DNA of 64,000 nt, from the NCBI RefSeq assembly GCF_900187455.1, contig NZ_FYDX01000003.1, positions 434,001 to 498,000 of the forward strand, read 5' to 3'. Numbering within the stretch: the first letter of the stretch is position 1; each line of letters begins with the position of its first letter. Made by a program: the position numbers and the translations under genes. This document shows positions 17,371-25,838 of the stretch, piece after piece. A model generated the notes under the pieces. The model had not been told where the DNA came from, did not search any database, and saw nothing but the letters and a program-made list of their open reading frames with translations. This DNA comes from Pseudomonas sp. Irchel 3E13. GTDB lineage: Bacteria; Pseudomonadota; Gammaproteobacteria; Pseudomonadales; Pseudomonadaceae.

Positions 17371-18212
17371 CCGCGGCATGGATCGCAGGGCACCGCGCGG
17401 CGGCATTGCGTGCCCTGGCCGACGCCGGGGTCTGGGATCCGGGTGCCGACACGGCGGCGCTGGTGGCAAAGCACTTGTACGGCGTCGAATGCTTCGACGA
17501 GCAGCGGGTGCAGGCGTTTCGCGCCGATGTGGCGGAGCGCTGCGCGCGCATTCCGCTGGGGCACATACTCGGTTACGCCGATTTCGGCTTCCTGCGCCTG
17601 ATGGTTGGCAGCGGGACGTTCGTGCCCCGGTGCCAGAGCCTGGCAATGCTGCGCTGGATCGAGCGCAACCTGAGGCTGGATTCCCAATCCTGCGTGTATG
17701 ACCTGTGTGCCGGAGTCGGAGCGCTGGGGTTGTCGATCTGGTCGGCGTGCGGCGCGAGGGTGACCTGCGTCGAATCTGATCCCACCGCCCAGGCCTATCT
17801 GCAGCGCAACATCGGCCGGCTCGGTGCCGAGCGCCACCTCAACCTGATGGCGGCGGACATCACCCAGCCCACCCCCTTCGAACACGACCGCGGGCTGATC
17901 GATGTGGTCGTCGCCAACCCGCCTTACGTTGCACCGCACACCGACCTGCTACCGGAGTGGAGTCGTCATCACCCGCCTGGCGCGATTTACGCCCGGGACG
18001 AGGGCGCTGAATTGATCGAGGCCTCGGCCCGGCTGGCCAGCACCGTGCTGAAGCCTGCGGGCGCCTTGCTCATCGAGCATGGCGAGGCCCAGGTGGAGCA
18101 GGTTGAAACCTTAATGAGGAGGCACGGCTTTCAGTCGATCAGTCATTGCGTGGACGATGACTTCGGCGATGCGACCGGACCCTCCGTTTTCAGCGTAGGG
18201 AGAAAGGCATGA
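17367..18212 (+). CDS. PrmC/HemK-like SAM-dependent methyltransferase (cluster gene 2)
   Basis: 281-residue class I methyltransferase. It has the two-domain layout of PrmC: an N-terminal helical domain with the linker IPLGHILGYADFGFL, then a Rossmann domain with DLCAGVGALGLS and the catalytic NPPY (residues 184–187). NPPY binds planar amide or aromatic nitrogens, so the product is probably an N-methylated compound. It starts by ATGA overlap with gene 1 and ends by ATGA overlap with gene 3. The conserved PrmC segment around IPR is altered to VPRCQSL, and it is not beside prfA, so it is unlikely to be the housekeeping release-factor methyltransferase. Arylamine N-methylation, as done on 4-aminophenylalanine in pristinamycin biosynthesis by an unrelated enzyme, is a plausible role. 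Confidence 0.8.
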   Translation: MTAAWIAGHRAAALRALADAGVWDPGADTAALVAKHLYGVECFDEQRVQAFRADVAERCARIPLGHILGYADFGFLRLMVGSGTFVPRCQSLAMLRWIERNLRLDSQSCVYDLCAGVGALGLSIWSACGARVTCVESDPTAQAYLQRNIGRLGAERHLNLMAADITQPTPFEHDRGLIDVVVANPPYVAPHTDLLPEWSRHHPPGAIYARDEGAELIEASARLASTVLKPAGALLIEHGEAQVEQVETLMRRHGFQSISHCVDDDFGDATGPSVFSVGRKA

Positions 18213-19477
18213 ATCAATACGGCAAGCACAACACGGGCAAGGGCGACACCTGGATGGGGCTGCGCCATCAACGAACCAGCGATGCACTGGGCACGGCCGC
18301 CGCCGGTGGCCTGACCGGATTCGATGTGGTCGCGCGCAAGGGCAAGGAACTGACCCTGGCCGATGGCTCGACCTGCACCGAGTTCGTTTCCTGCTCCTAT
18401 CTCGGGCTGGAGAGCCACCCGGCGCTGGTCCTGGCTGCCCGGGAGGCGCTGGAGCGGATCGGCATCCACCTGTCGGCCAGCCGCGGGGCGATGAGCCCGG
18501 TGTACCTGCGCCAACTGGAACAACTGCTGTCAGAGATCTACGACGGGGCGTCGGTCACGGTCTTCACCTCCACCAGCAATGCCCATCTGGGCGTCCTGCC
18601 GCTGCTGGGCAGTGGCGTGATGGAGGGCTATCCCGTTCGCGACAAGGGCGTGATGTGGCTGGTGGATCGCACCGCCCACGCCTCGATGCAGGTCTTGCGC
18701 GGGGTGCTGGAGCAGTTTGGCCCGGTATGCCGGGTCGACACCGCGGATATCGACGCCGTCGAAGAGGTGCTGCGTGGCTGCGACCAACAGGGCGTGACAC
18801 CGGTCCTGCTGATCGACGGCGTGGGCTCGATGTCCGGCCTGCTGCCGGTGGCCCGGCTGAGCGAACGGCTGCGCACCCACGGCGGCTACCTGTACGTCGA
18901 TGACGCCCACGGCATTTCGATCACCGGACGCCATGGCGCCGGCTACGCCTTCGAGAACCTGGGCCACCGGCTGCCGGCCAACACCCTGATCGCCGGCTCC
19001 CTGAGCAAGGCGTTCGGCGGGGCGGGAGGCTTCATCGTACTGCGGCCCGGCTACGACGCCCGGCAACTGCAGGCGCTGGCCAACCCGTTGGTGTTCGGTC
19101 ACAGCATCGCGGTGCCCATGCTGGCGGCGAACGTGGCGGCTGCGCAGATTCACCTGTCTTCCGATATCCACGCGTTGCAGCAGCGGCTGTGGCGCAACGT
19201 CCGGCGGCTGGATGAAAGCGTCGCACAGCCGATGATGAACGCCGACCTGTGTGCGCCGATCCGCGGCGCCCTGTTCGCCAGCGAGCGTCAGGGCGTCACT
19301 GCCGCCCGGGCCCTGAGGGCGGCGGGCCTGGTGATGTTTCCGGTGTTCTATCCCATCGTCGAAAGCGGCAAGGCGATGCTGCGCTGCGCGGTGTCCGCCG
19401 CCCATACCCCGGCCCAGATCGACACCCTGGCGCTGCAGCTCAACCAGCACCTGAACGCACAGGCCGTGGAGGAATGA
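18209..19477 (+). CDS. Alpha-oxoamine-synthase-like PLP enzyme (cluster gene 3)
   Basis: 422-residue fold-type I PLP enzyme, closest in layout to BioF, KBL and CqsA. Motifs in order are CSYLGLESHPAL, the DDAHGISITGRHGAGY segment that positions PLP, and SLSKAFGG with the PLP lysine at residue 267. Enzymes of this family condense an amino acid with an acyl thioester and release CO2, giving an alpha-amino ketone; some act as simple aminotransferases. It overlaps gene 2 by ATGA and is followed three bases later by the mutase gene. In this context it may join a 4-aminophenylalanine-derived or simple amino acid to an acyl group, or act as the missing transaminase. Family is firm; reaction is inference. 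Confidence 0.82.
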   Translation: MNQYGKHNTGKGDTWMGLRHQRTSDALGTAAAGGLTGFDVVARKGKELTLADGSTCTEFVSCSYLGLESHPALVLAAREALERIGIHLSASRGAMSPVYLRQLEQLLSEIYDGASVTVFTSTSNAHLGVLPLLGSGVMEGYPVRDKGVMWLVDRTAHASMQVLRGVLEQFGPVCRVDTADIDAVEEVLRGCDQQGVTPVLLIDGVGSMSGLLPVARLSERLRTHGGYLYVDDAHGISITGRHGAGYAFENLGHRLPANTLIAGSLSKAFGGAGGFIVLRPGYDARQLQALANPLVFGHSIAVPMLAANVAAAQIHLSSDIHALQQRLWRNVRRLDESVAQPMMNADLCAPIRGALFASERQGVTAARALRAAGLVMFPVFYPIVESGKAMLRCAVSAAHTPAQIDTLALQLNQHLNAQAVEE

Positions 19478-19480
19478 ACC

Positions 19481-19789
19481 ATGTCGAACGATGCCGCTGT
19501 AGTGCTCGGCTCGCACCGGGCGCAACTGGACAGGATCAACGGGCAACTGGTCGATTTGCTGGCAGAGCGAATGCAGCTCTGCCGGAACATCGCCAGGCTG
19601 AAATCAGCCCATGGCATTTCGATGATGCAACCGCAGCGCATCAGCTCGACGCTTGAGCTGGTGCGCTCGCTGTCCAGCGCGAGGCAATTGCGCCCGGACT
19701 ATGTCGACCGGCTGTTCCGTCTGATCATCGATGAAACCTGTGATGAAGAACTGCGGGTCATGGCCAGCGCCGCCAAGGACGAGGGATGA
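19481..19789 (+). CDS. AroQ-type chorismate mutase, probable 4-amino-4-deoxychorismate mutase (PapB-like)
   Basis: 102-residue all-helical AroQ mutase domain without fusion partner. Conserved positions include RAQLDRINGQLVDLLAERM (helix 1, with the active-site Arg) and RNIARLKSAHG (the Lys-containing segment). Between a PLP enzyme and an aminodeoxychorismate synthase gene, the likely substrate is 4-amino-4-deoxychorismate, giving 4-amino-4-deoxyprephenate, as done by PapB in pristinamycin and chloramphenicol-type pathways. It is spaced three bases on both sides, consistent with one operon. Plain chorismate mutase activity is the alternative. Confidence 0.82.
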   Translation: MSNDAAVVLGSHRAQLDRINGQLVDLLAERMQLCRNIARLKSAHGISMMQPQRISSTLELVRSLSSARQLRPDYVDRLFRLIIDETCDEELRVMASAAKDEG

Positions 19790-19792
19790 ACG

Positions 19793-21802
19793 ATGCGCGT
19801 ACTGATCATCGACAACCTCGACTCCTTCACCAACAACATCGCCCAGTACCTGTATGAGGTCTGCGGCGAGCACCCGGTGGTGGTGCCCAACACCCACAGC
19901 CTGGCGCAACTGGAACTGGACCAGTACGAGGCCGTGGTGCTGTCGCCCGGCCCCGGCCATCCCGGCCGCCCTGGGGATTTCGGTGTGTGCCGGGATGTCC
20001 TGGAACATGGCGGTCTCCCGGTGCTGGGCGTGTGCCTCGGGCATCAGGGCATCAACTGCTTTTTCGGCGGGCAGGTGGAGCACGCACCGGCGCCGGTGCA
20101 CGGTTACAGGACCCGGATCCGGCATGCGGGCAGTGGCCTGTTCGAAGGCATCGAGCAGGACTTCACCGCCGTGCGCTACCACTCGCTGGTGTGCACCGAA
20201 GTGCCGGAATCACTGGAGGTGACGGCCCGTTCCGAGTGTGGGCTGGTCATGGCGCTGGCCCATCGGCAGCGCCCGGTCTGGGGCGTGCAGTTTCATCCGG
20301 AGTCCATCGACTCGCAGCACGGCAAGCGGCTCTTCGGCAATTTCCTGCGCATGGTGAGGCAGTGCCAGAAAGGCGCTATCGAGAAACAGGTGGCTCATGC
20401 CTTGCGCCTGGCGGGCGGCCCGTCGACGCTCGCTCCGGACTACCGGCTGATGGACCCCGCCACCGATCCGCTGGCCACCTTCGAACACCAGTTCGGTGAC
20501 TGCGTGGCGGCGTTCTGGCTCGACAGCGAGCGGGCCGAGCGCAGCAGGGCGCGCTATTCGCTGATGGGCCGCTGCGATCCCGATTCGGCGCTGGTGTTCA
20601 GCTATAACGTCGAGCAACGGCTGCTGACGATCGAAGGGCCGGCGGGGAAGACCGCGCTGGCGGGTGACTTCTTCGATCTGATGGCCGGGGTCACCGCCTC
20701 GTTGCGTCCCGAGTGCTGGCCGCAGGCGCCGTTTCCGTTTCGTGGCGGGCTGGCGGGTTATCTGGGGTACGAACTCAAGGCGCTCAATGGTGCTGAAAAC
20801 CTGCACGTGTCGCCGCTGCCCGACAGCCTGTTGTACCTGCCGAAAAACATGATCGTGTTCGATCATCAGCTTGGCGTTGGTTATCTCTGCCACCTCTGGG
20901 GCGAGCGCCTGTCGCTCAAGCCCGTGCCGCCGGTCAGCCGCGCCGCTGCCACCGCATTTTCACCGGGGCCGGTGGCCGAGGCGGCGTTGAACCTCGCCGA
21001 CGGCTCGACCGCCTACCAGGAAAAAGTCAGGGCCTGCCTGGCGCAAATCACCGAAGGCGAGTCATACGAGATCTGCCTGACCAACCGCGCCCGCATGGTC
21101 TGCCCGGATGCGCCGCTGGCGGTCTACACGCGCATGCGTGCTATCAGTCCCGTGCCTTATGGCGCCTATATCGACACCGGCACCTTCGCGATCCTCAGTG
21201 CGTCGCCGGAGACCTTCCTGAACATCGATGCCACTGGCCGTATCCGCTCCCGGCCGATCAAGGGCACCCGCCCGCGTGGCAGCAGCCCCTTGGCGGATCA
21301 GGCGCTGCGCGACGACCTGGCCGCATCAGCCAAGGACCGTGCCGAGAACCTGATGATCGTCGACCTGGTCCGGCACGACCTCAACGGCATCTGCGTGGCG
21401 GGGTCCGTCGAGGTGCCGGACGCCTTTTCGATTGAAAGCTATTCGTCGGTCCACCAACTGGTGTCCACCGTGCAGGGGCAGCTGCGTGCGGGCGTCGATG
21501 CGTTTACCGCCATCAAGGCGTGCTTTCCGGGCGGCTCCATGACCGGCGCGCCGAAAGTGCGCACGATGGCTATTATCGACCGGCTCGAGGCCTCCGCCCG
21601 TGGCGTTTACTCTGGCGCCCTGGGCTGGATCGGGGTGGACGGCTACACCGAACTGAGTGTGGTCATTCGCACGGCGGTGGTGAAGGACGGCATGGCCACC
21701 TTCGGTATCGGCGGGGCGATCGTCGCGGCCTCCGACCCCGCCGACGAAATGGAGGAAACACTGGTGAAGGCGAGCGTTCCGTTTCACAGCATCAAGGGAT
21801 GA
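19793..21802 (+). CDS. Fused 4-amino-4-deoxychorismate synthase (PabA–PabB/PapA-like)
   Basis: 669-residue two-domain enzyme. The N-terminal class I glutamine amidotransferase has its nucleophile in GVCLGHQ (Cys81) and the His-Glu pair in FHPES near residue 167. The C-terminal chorismate-binding domain contains PIKGTRPR with Lys490. This lysine (PIKGT) marks aminodeoxychorismate synthases, whereas anthranilate synthases have PIAGT. FPGGSMTGAPK and GIGGAIVAASDP are intact. It converts chorismate and glutamine to 4-amino-4-deoxychorismate. No ADC lyase gene is nearby, and the mutase and dehydrogenase flank it, so it feeds 4-aminophenylpyruvate instead of folate. The stop overlaps the next start (ATGA). 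Confidence 0.93.
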   Translation: MRVLIIDNLDSFTNNIAQYLYEVCGEHPVVVPNTHSLAQLELDQYEAVVLSPGPGHPGRPGDFGVCRDVLEHGGLPVLGVCLGHQGINCFFGGQVEHAPAPVHGYRTRIRHAGSGLFEGIEQDFTAVRYHSLVCTEVPESLEVTARSECGLVMALAHRQRPVWGVQFHPESIDSQHGKRLFGNFLRMVRQCQKGAIEKQVAHALRLAGGPSTLAPDYRLMDPATDPLATFEHQFGDCVAAFWLDSERAERSRARYSLMGRCDPDSALVFSYNVEQRLLTIEGPAGKTALAGDFFDLMAGVTASLRPECWPQAPFPFRGGLAGYLGYELKALNGAENLHVSPLPDSLLYLPKNMIVFDHQLGVGYLCHLWGERLSLKPVPPVSRAAATAFSPGPVAEAALNLADGSTAYQEKVRACLAQITEGESYEICLTNRARMVCPDAPLAVYTRMRAISPVPYGAYIDTGTFAILSASPETFLNIDATGRIRSRPIKGTRPRGSSPLADQALRDDLAASAKDRAENLMIVDLVRHDLNGICVAGSVEVPDAFSIESYSSVHQLVSTVQGQLRAGVDAFTAIKACFPGGSMTGAPKVRTMAIIDRLEASARGVYSGALGWIGVDGYTELSVVIRTAVVKDGMATFGIGGAIVAASDPADEMEETLVKASVPFHSIKG

Positions 21803-22794
21803 ACATGGAAAAAATTCTGATCATTGGCGGCGCGGGCTGCGTCGGCCAGTTCATGGCGGGCCTGCTGGCGGACGCCGGCCATGCGCCGATCATCATCGAT
21901 CGGGTGGCCGCACCGTCGGGCCTCGATCAGCGGGTCATGGACGCGCTGCTGTTGCCCGAACAGGCGCCGGAACTGCTGCGGGCCGCCACCACGCTGATCA
22001 TCGCTCTGCCGGAAGAGGCGGCTTTGCAGGTGCTGGAGCGTTACGCCGGTGCCATGCCTGCGTTGCGGGTACTGGTCAATACCTGTTCGGTGCAGACTCC
22101 GTTCCAGTTACGCGCCTCCCGGCTGTTTTGCGATGTGCCGTCGCTGGGCCTGAATCCGATGTTTTCGCCGACCCTCGATTGCCGGGGGCGGCCGCTGGTG
22201 CTGTGCGAGCGCGGGCGCAGCGAAGCGGGTGAATGGTTCGAGCAACTGCTGGTCGAGCGCGGCATGCTCGTCACCCGCCTGGCCCCCGACGAGCATGACC
22301 GCACCTTGGCGGTCTGCCAGACGCTGCCCCATGCGGCGATCCTCGCGTTTGCCGTTGCCCTGCAACACAGTGAGTGCGATCCGGCGCTGATCGCGGCGCT
22401 GGCGCCGCCGCCGATGAAAACCCTGCTGAGCCTCGCCGCCCGCATCCTGCAAAACCAGCCCGAGACCTACTGGGATATCCAGAAGCACAACCACAACGCC
22501 GCGCGCCAGCGCGAACAACTGGGCAAGGGGCTGGACCTGCTGCATCAGTTCTGCCGGCAAGACACGCCGGAGCATTTCAGCGCCGAACTGGACGCCGTGC
22601 GCCGCTACCTCGGCGTCGGGGTCGAACAGTACGGCAAGGCGTGTGCCGGCATTTTCACGTTGTTGAATACACCTCAGGGAGAAGCACTCCATGCAAGAAG
22701 CAGCGAGCCCGCTGTACGCGATTCTCGGCAACCGCACGAAAGCACTGGCGTTGCTGGCGATCATGCTGCCCGTTCTACTGGTCACCATCGATAA
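21799..22794 (+). CDS. Prephenate-dehydrogenase-like protein, probable 4-amino-4-deoxyprephenate dehydrogenase (PapC-like)
   Basis: 331-residue TyrA-family protein. The NAD-binding motif is GGAGCVGQFM (about residues 9–18). GLNPMFSP and the EHDRTLAVCQTLPHAAILAF helix match the TyrA substrate-binding core. It should oxidatively decarboxylate 4-amino-4-deoxyprephenate to 4-aminophenylpyruvate. The ATG at 21799 overlaps the preceding stop; a second ATG two codons later is equally possible. The frame runs 104 bases into the exporter gene before its stop codon, so the last 35 residues (from about HARSSEP) are probably a non-conserved tail. Confidence 0.85.
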   Translation: MNMEKILIIGGAGCVGQFMAGLLADAGHAPIIIDRVAAPSGLDQRVMDALLLPEQAPELLRAATTLIIALPEEAALQVLERYAGAMPALRVLVNTCSVQTPFQLRASRLFCDVPSLGLNPMFSPTLDCRGRPLVLCERGRSEAGEWFEQLLVERGMLVTRLAPDEHDRTLAVCQTLPHAAILAFAVALQHSECDPALIAALAPPPMKTLLSLAARILQNQPETYWDIQKHNHNAARQREQLGKGLDLLHQFCRQDTPEHFSAELDAVRRYLGVGVEQYGKACAGIFTLLNTPQGEALHARSSEPAVRDSRQPHESTGVAGDHAARSTGHHR

Positions 22795-24187
22795 CACCAT
22801 TCTCAACTTCGCCTTGCCGCGTATTGCCGTGGCGCTCAATCCGTCCGCCGCTGGCCAGTTGTGGATGATCGATGCCTATTCGTTGGTGCTGGCCGGTCTT
22901 TTGGTGACCATGGGCGGCACCGGTGACCGGGTCGGTCATCGACGCATGCTGTTCATCGGGTGCGGCGGGTTCGCGCTGGTGTCGCTGCTGCTGTCGCTGT
23001 CGGTGCACGCCTGGCAGTTGATTGCCGGACGCGCCTTGCTGGGCGTATTCGGAGCAATGATTTTGCCGGCGACCCTGGCCCTGATCCGCAGTGCCTTCAG
23101 CGACCGTGAAGAGCGGCGGGTGGCCGTGGCGGTCTGGGCCACCTGCCTGACCATCGGTTCGGCGCTGGGGCCGTTGCTGGGCGGTGTGCTGTTGCAGTTT
23201 TTCGACTGGCCTTCGGTGTTCCTCGTGGCCTTGCCGTTCTTGCTGCCGGTCCTGGTGCTGGCGCCGTCGCTCAGTGAAACGCAACGGCAATCCGGGGGCT
23301 CGGCGGATTACCTCAGCATCCTGCTCAGCCTCGGCGCCATGACCGGCGTAATGCTGGCGCTCAAGCACGGCGCGACCACCGGTCTCGACGTCCAGGCCCT
23401 GCTCTTGCTGGTGGCCGGTGTGGGCCTGGGCCTGTTGTTCGTGCGGCGGCAGTTTCGACTCGCAGAGCCGCTGCTGGACCTGCGCCTGTTCCGCAACAGC
23501 ACCTTCAGCGTGTGCATCGCGGTGAACCTGGTGAGCCTGGGGCTGCTGATCGGCTTCATCTTCTTCGCCACGCAACTGCTGCAATTGGTGTTCGGCATGG
23601 CGCCGCTGGCCGCCAGCCTGATCCTGGTGCCCGGCCAGGTGCTGGCGATCATCGCCGGCATGGCCGTGGTGCCGTTGGCGCGGAATGTGGCGCCCAACCG
23701 GTTGCTGGCGGCCTGCCTGCTGCTCGCGGCGCTGGCGTTCGCGGTGATGGCGCTGGTTCAGGCCAGTGTGGTCAGCGTCTGTGTTGCCTTCGTACTGCTC
23801 AATATCAGTGTCGCGGCGATCACCACGGTCTCCAATGACCTCGTGTTGAGTTCGGTCCCCGCCGAGCGTGCGGGCAGTGCATCGTCGGTCAGTGAAACGG
23901 CCTATGAGGTGGGCGTGGTGCTGGGCACGACGCTGATCGGTGGCGCGGTCGCGGCGCTGTACCGGTTGTCATTGGTGCTGCCCGAAGGGCTGTCGGACGA
24001 GGCGACCCGCGCGGCGGCGACCCTGGGTGGCGCGCGCACGGTCAGCAGCGGCGAGCATGCGGCGGCGCTGTTGCAGGCGGCGGATGCGGCGTTCCGCGAA
24101 GGTGTATCGCTCACCAGTGCCGCGGTGGCGCTGACGGTGCTGGCGTTCGCGCTGCTGACTTTGCGCTGCCTGCGTTCGCCTAGCTGA
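22691..24187 (+). CDS. MFS drug exporter, DHA2 (14-TM) family
   Basis: 498-residue major facilitator with the 14-helix DHA2/EmrB–SmvA layout. It has the motif LVTIDNTILNFALPRIA in helix 1 (the D-N-T-I-x-N-x-A-L signature of the family) and GGTGDRVGHRRML after helix 2. It probably exports the cluster product and so confers self-resistance. The ATG at 22691 has a CAGGGAG ribosome-binding site and lies inside the end of the PapC-like gene. Its stop codon overlaps the stop of the convergent DNA ligase gene, which marks the right edge of the inserted block. Confidence 0.92.
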   Translation: MQEAASPLYAILGNRTKALALLAIMLPVLLVTIDNTILNFALPRIAVALNPSAAGQLWMIDAYSLVLAGLLVTMGGTGDRVGHRRMLFIGCGGFALVSLLLSLSVHAWQLIAGRALLGVFGAMILPATLALIRSAFSDREERRVAVAVWATCLTIGSALGPLLGGVLLQFFDWPSVFLVALPFLLPVLVLAPSLSETQRQSGGSADYLSILLSLGAMTGVMLALKHGATTGLDVQALLLLVAGVGLGLLFVRRQFRLAEPLLDLRLFRNSTFSVCIAVNLVSLGLLIGFIFFATQLLQLVFGMAPLAASLILVPGQVLAIIAGMAVVPLARNVAPNRLLAACLLLAALAFAVMALVQASVVSVCVAFVLLNISVAAITTVSNDLVLSSVPAERAGSASSVSETAYEVGVVLGTTLIGGAVAALYRLSLVLPEGLSDEATRAAATLGGARTVSSGEHAAALLQAADAAFREGVSLTSAAVALTVLAFALLTLRCLRSPS

Positions 24188-25838
24188 GCAACGCCTGCAA
24201 TGTCGCCAGGTCATCCGCTTCTTCTACCGGCTTGTCCTGGCGCCAGCGGGCCATGCGCGGGAAACGCACGGCGATGCCGCTCTTGTGGCGGCGGGACAGG
24301 GCGATGCCTTCGAAGGCCAGTTCGAAGACCATGCTGGGGGTGACACTGCGCACCGGGCCGAAGGTTTCGATCGTGGTCTTGCGGATGATGGCGTCGACGC
24401 TGCGCATCTCGGCGTCGCTGAGCCCGGAATAGGCTTTGGCGAACGGCACCAGGGTGCGCTCCGGCGTGCCGGGCGGGGCGTCCCAGACGGCGAAGGTGTA
24501 ATCGCTGTAGAGGCTGGCGCGGCGGCCGTGGCCGCGTTGGGCATAGATCAGCACAGCGTCGACGGTGAAGGGGTCGATTTTCCATTTCCACCAGACGCCC
24601 ATGTCCTTGGTCCGGCCCACGCCGTAGAGGGCATCGCGCGCCTTGAGCATCAGGCCTTCGACGCCGAGGTCGCGGGAGTTTTCGCGCTGGCGGGCGAGGT
24701 CGGCCCAGTCGCTGGCGGCGAGCACGGGCGACAGGTGCAGCACCGCGTCCTGGCCCTGCTCGACCACGGTTTCCAGTTGGCGCCGGCGCTCATGCTGCGG
24801 ACGGCTGCGCCAGTCTTCGCCCTGCCACTCCAGCAGGTCGTAGGCGAGCAGGGCCACCGGCGCGTCGGTCAGCAGTTTCTTGCCGAGGGTCTTGCGGCCG
24901 ATCCGTTGCTGCAACAGGGCGAACGGCTGGACGGCGATAGCGTCGGCCTGGGTATCCGGCTTCCACACCACGATTTCGCCGTCGAGCACCGTGCCGTCGG
25001 GCAGGCTCGCGGCCAGCGTGTGGAGTTCGGGAAAACGTTCGGTGACCAGTTCCTCGCCCCGCGACCAGACCCACAATTGGCCGTCGCGCTTGACCAGTTG
25101 TGCGCGGATGCCGTCCCACTTCCATTCCGCCTGCCAGTCGCTGACCGGCCCGAGCAGGGCGTCGAACTGCTCCACCGGTTGTTGCAGGGCGTGGGCGAGG
25201 AAGAAGGGATAAGGCTGGCCGCCGCGCTGGGCATGCTCGTCGGCGGACGCCGGGGCGATCAGCGCGCGGTAGCTGTCCGCCGTGGGGCGGTGACTGAGGT
25301 CGGTGTAGCCGACCATTCTCTGGGCTACTTGCTTGGCGTCGAGGCCGGCCAGTTGCGCCAGGGCGCGGGTGACCAGCAGCTTCGACACGCCAACGCGGAA
25401 ACTGCCGGTGATCAGTTTCAGGCACACCAGCAGGCTGTTGCGGTCCAGTTGCGCCCAGAGCTGCGGCAGGCGTTGCGACAGGGTTTCCGCTGGCAGGCCG
25501 CGCAGCGGCAGCAGTTCGTCCTCGACCCAGTGCGCCAGGCCCGCGTCGCTGCTGTGTTCGACCTCCGGCAAGAGCAGGGAGAAGGTCTCGGCCAGGTCAC
25601 CCACGGCCTGATAACTTTCCTCGAACAGCCATTCGGGCAGTGCCGCGAGGCGGGTGGCGATGTCGCGCAGCAGGCGAGTGGGCACCAATTGCCGGGGACG
25701 ACCGCCGGCGAGAAAGTACACCGCCCAGGCGGCGTCCCGCGCTGGCGCCTGACTGAAGTAGTCCTGCAGGGCTTGCAACTTGGCGTTGCTGGAGGTGGTG
25801 GCGTCCAGGCGCAGGTAGAGCTCGGCGAAGGCTTTCAT
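24180..25838 (-). CDS. ATP-dependent DNA ligase (ligase-associated repair set)
   Basis: 552-residue ATP-dependent DNA ligase. The N-terminal DNA-binding helical domain covers about residues 1–200. The adenylation domain has the nucleophile in EWKWDGIRAQL (Lys240), and an OB-fold domain follows. It has the architecture of bacterial LigB/LigC-type enzymes that work in repair beside the NAD-dependent LigA. It starts by ATGA overlap with the exonuclease gene upstream. In many proteobacteria the Lhr helicase gene follows directly; here the biosynthetic cluster starts at its stop codon instead. Confidence 0.94.
   Translation of the reverse strand: MKAFAELYLRLDATTSSNAKLQALQDYFSQAPARDAAWAVYFLAGGRPRQLVPTRLLRDIATRLAALPEWLFEESYQAVGDLAETFSLLLPEVEHSSDAGLAHWVEDELLPLRGLPAETLSQRLPQLWAQLDRNSLLVCLKLITGSFRVGVSKLLVTRALAQLAGLDAKQVAQRMVGYTDLSHRPTADSYRALIAPASADEHAQRGGQPYPFFLAHALQQPVEQFDALLGPVSDWQAEWKWDGIRAQLVKRDGQLWVWSRGEELVTERFPELHTLAASLPDGTVLDGEIVVWKPDTQADAIAVQPFALLQQRIGRKTLGKKLLTDAPVALLAYDLLEWQGEDWRSRPQHERRRQLETVVEQGQDAVLHLSPVLAASDWADLARQRENSRDLGVEGLMLKARDALYGVGRTKDMGVWWKWKIDPFTVDAVLIYAQRGHGRRASLYSDYTFAVWDAPPGTPERTLVPFAKAYSGLSDAEMRSVDAIIRKTTIETFGPVRSVTPSMVFELAFEGIALSRRHKSGIAVRFPRMARWRQDKPVEEADDLATLQALLS

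Noticed and set aside
21520..21798. Extended start of the PapC-like gene 93 codons upstream
   Set aside because: The extension reads through the conserved synthase C-terminus in another frame; the TyrA NAD-binding motif begins right after the ATG at 21799.
19793..21802. Anthranilate synthase or phenazine-type PhzE for the fused amidotransferase/chorismate enzyme
   Set aside because: The PIKGT lysine and the adjacent mutase and dehydrogenase genes point to aminodeoxychorismate synthase; no phenazine or tryptophan genes are present.
11223..24187. Classical genomic island with integrase, tRNA target site or flanking repeats
   Set aside because: No integrase, transposase, tRNA gene or obvious direct repeats were seen at either edge, so the mechanism of insertion stays open.
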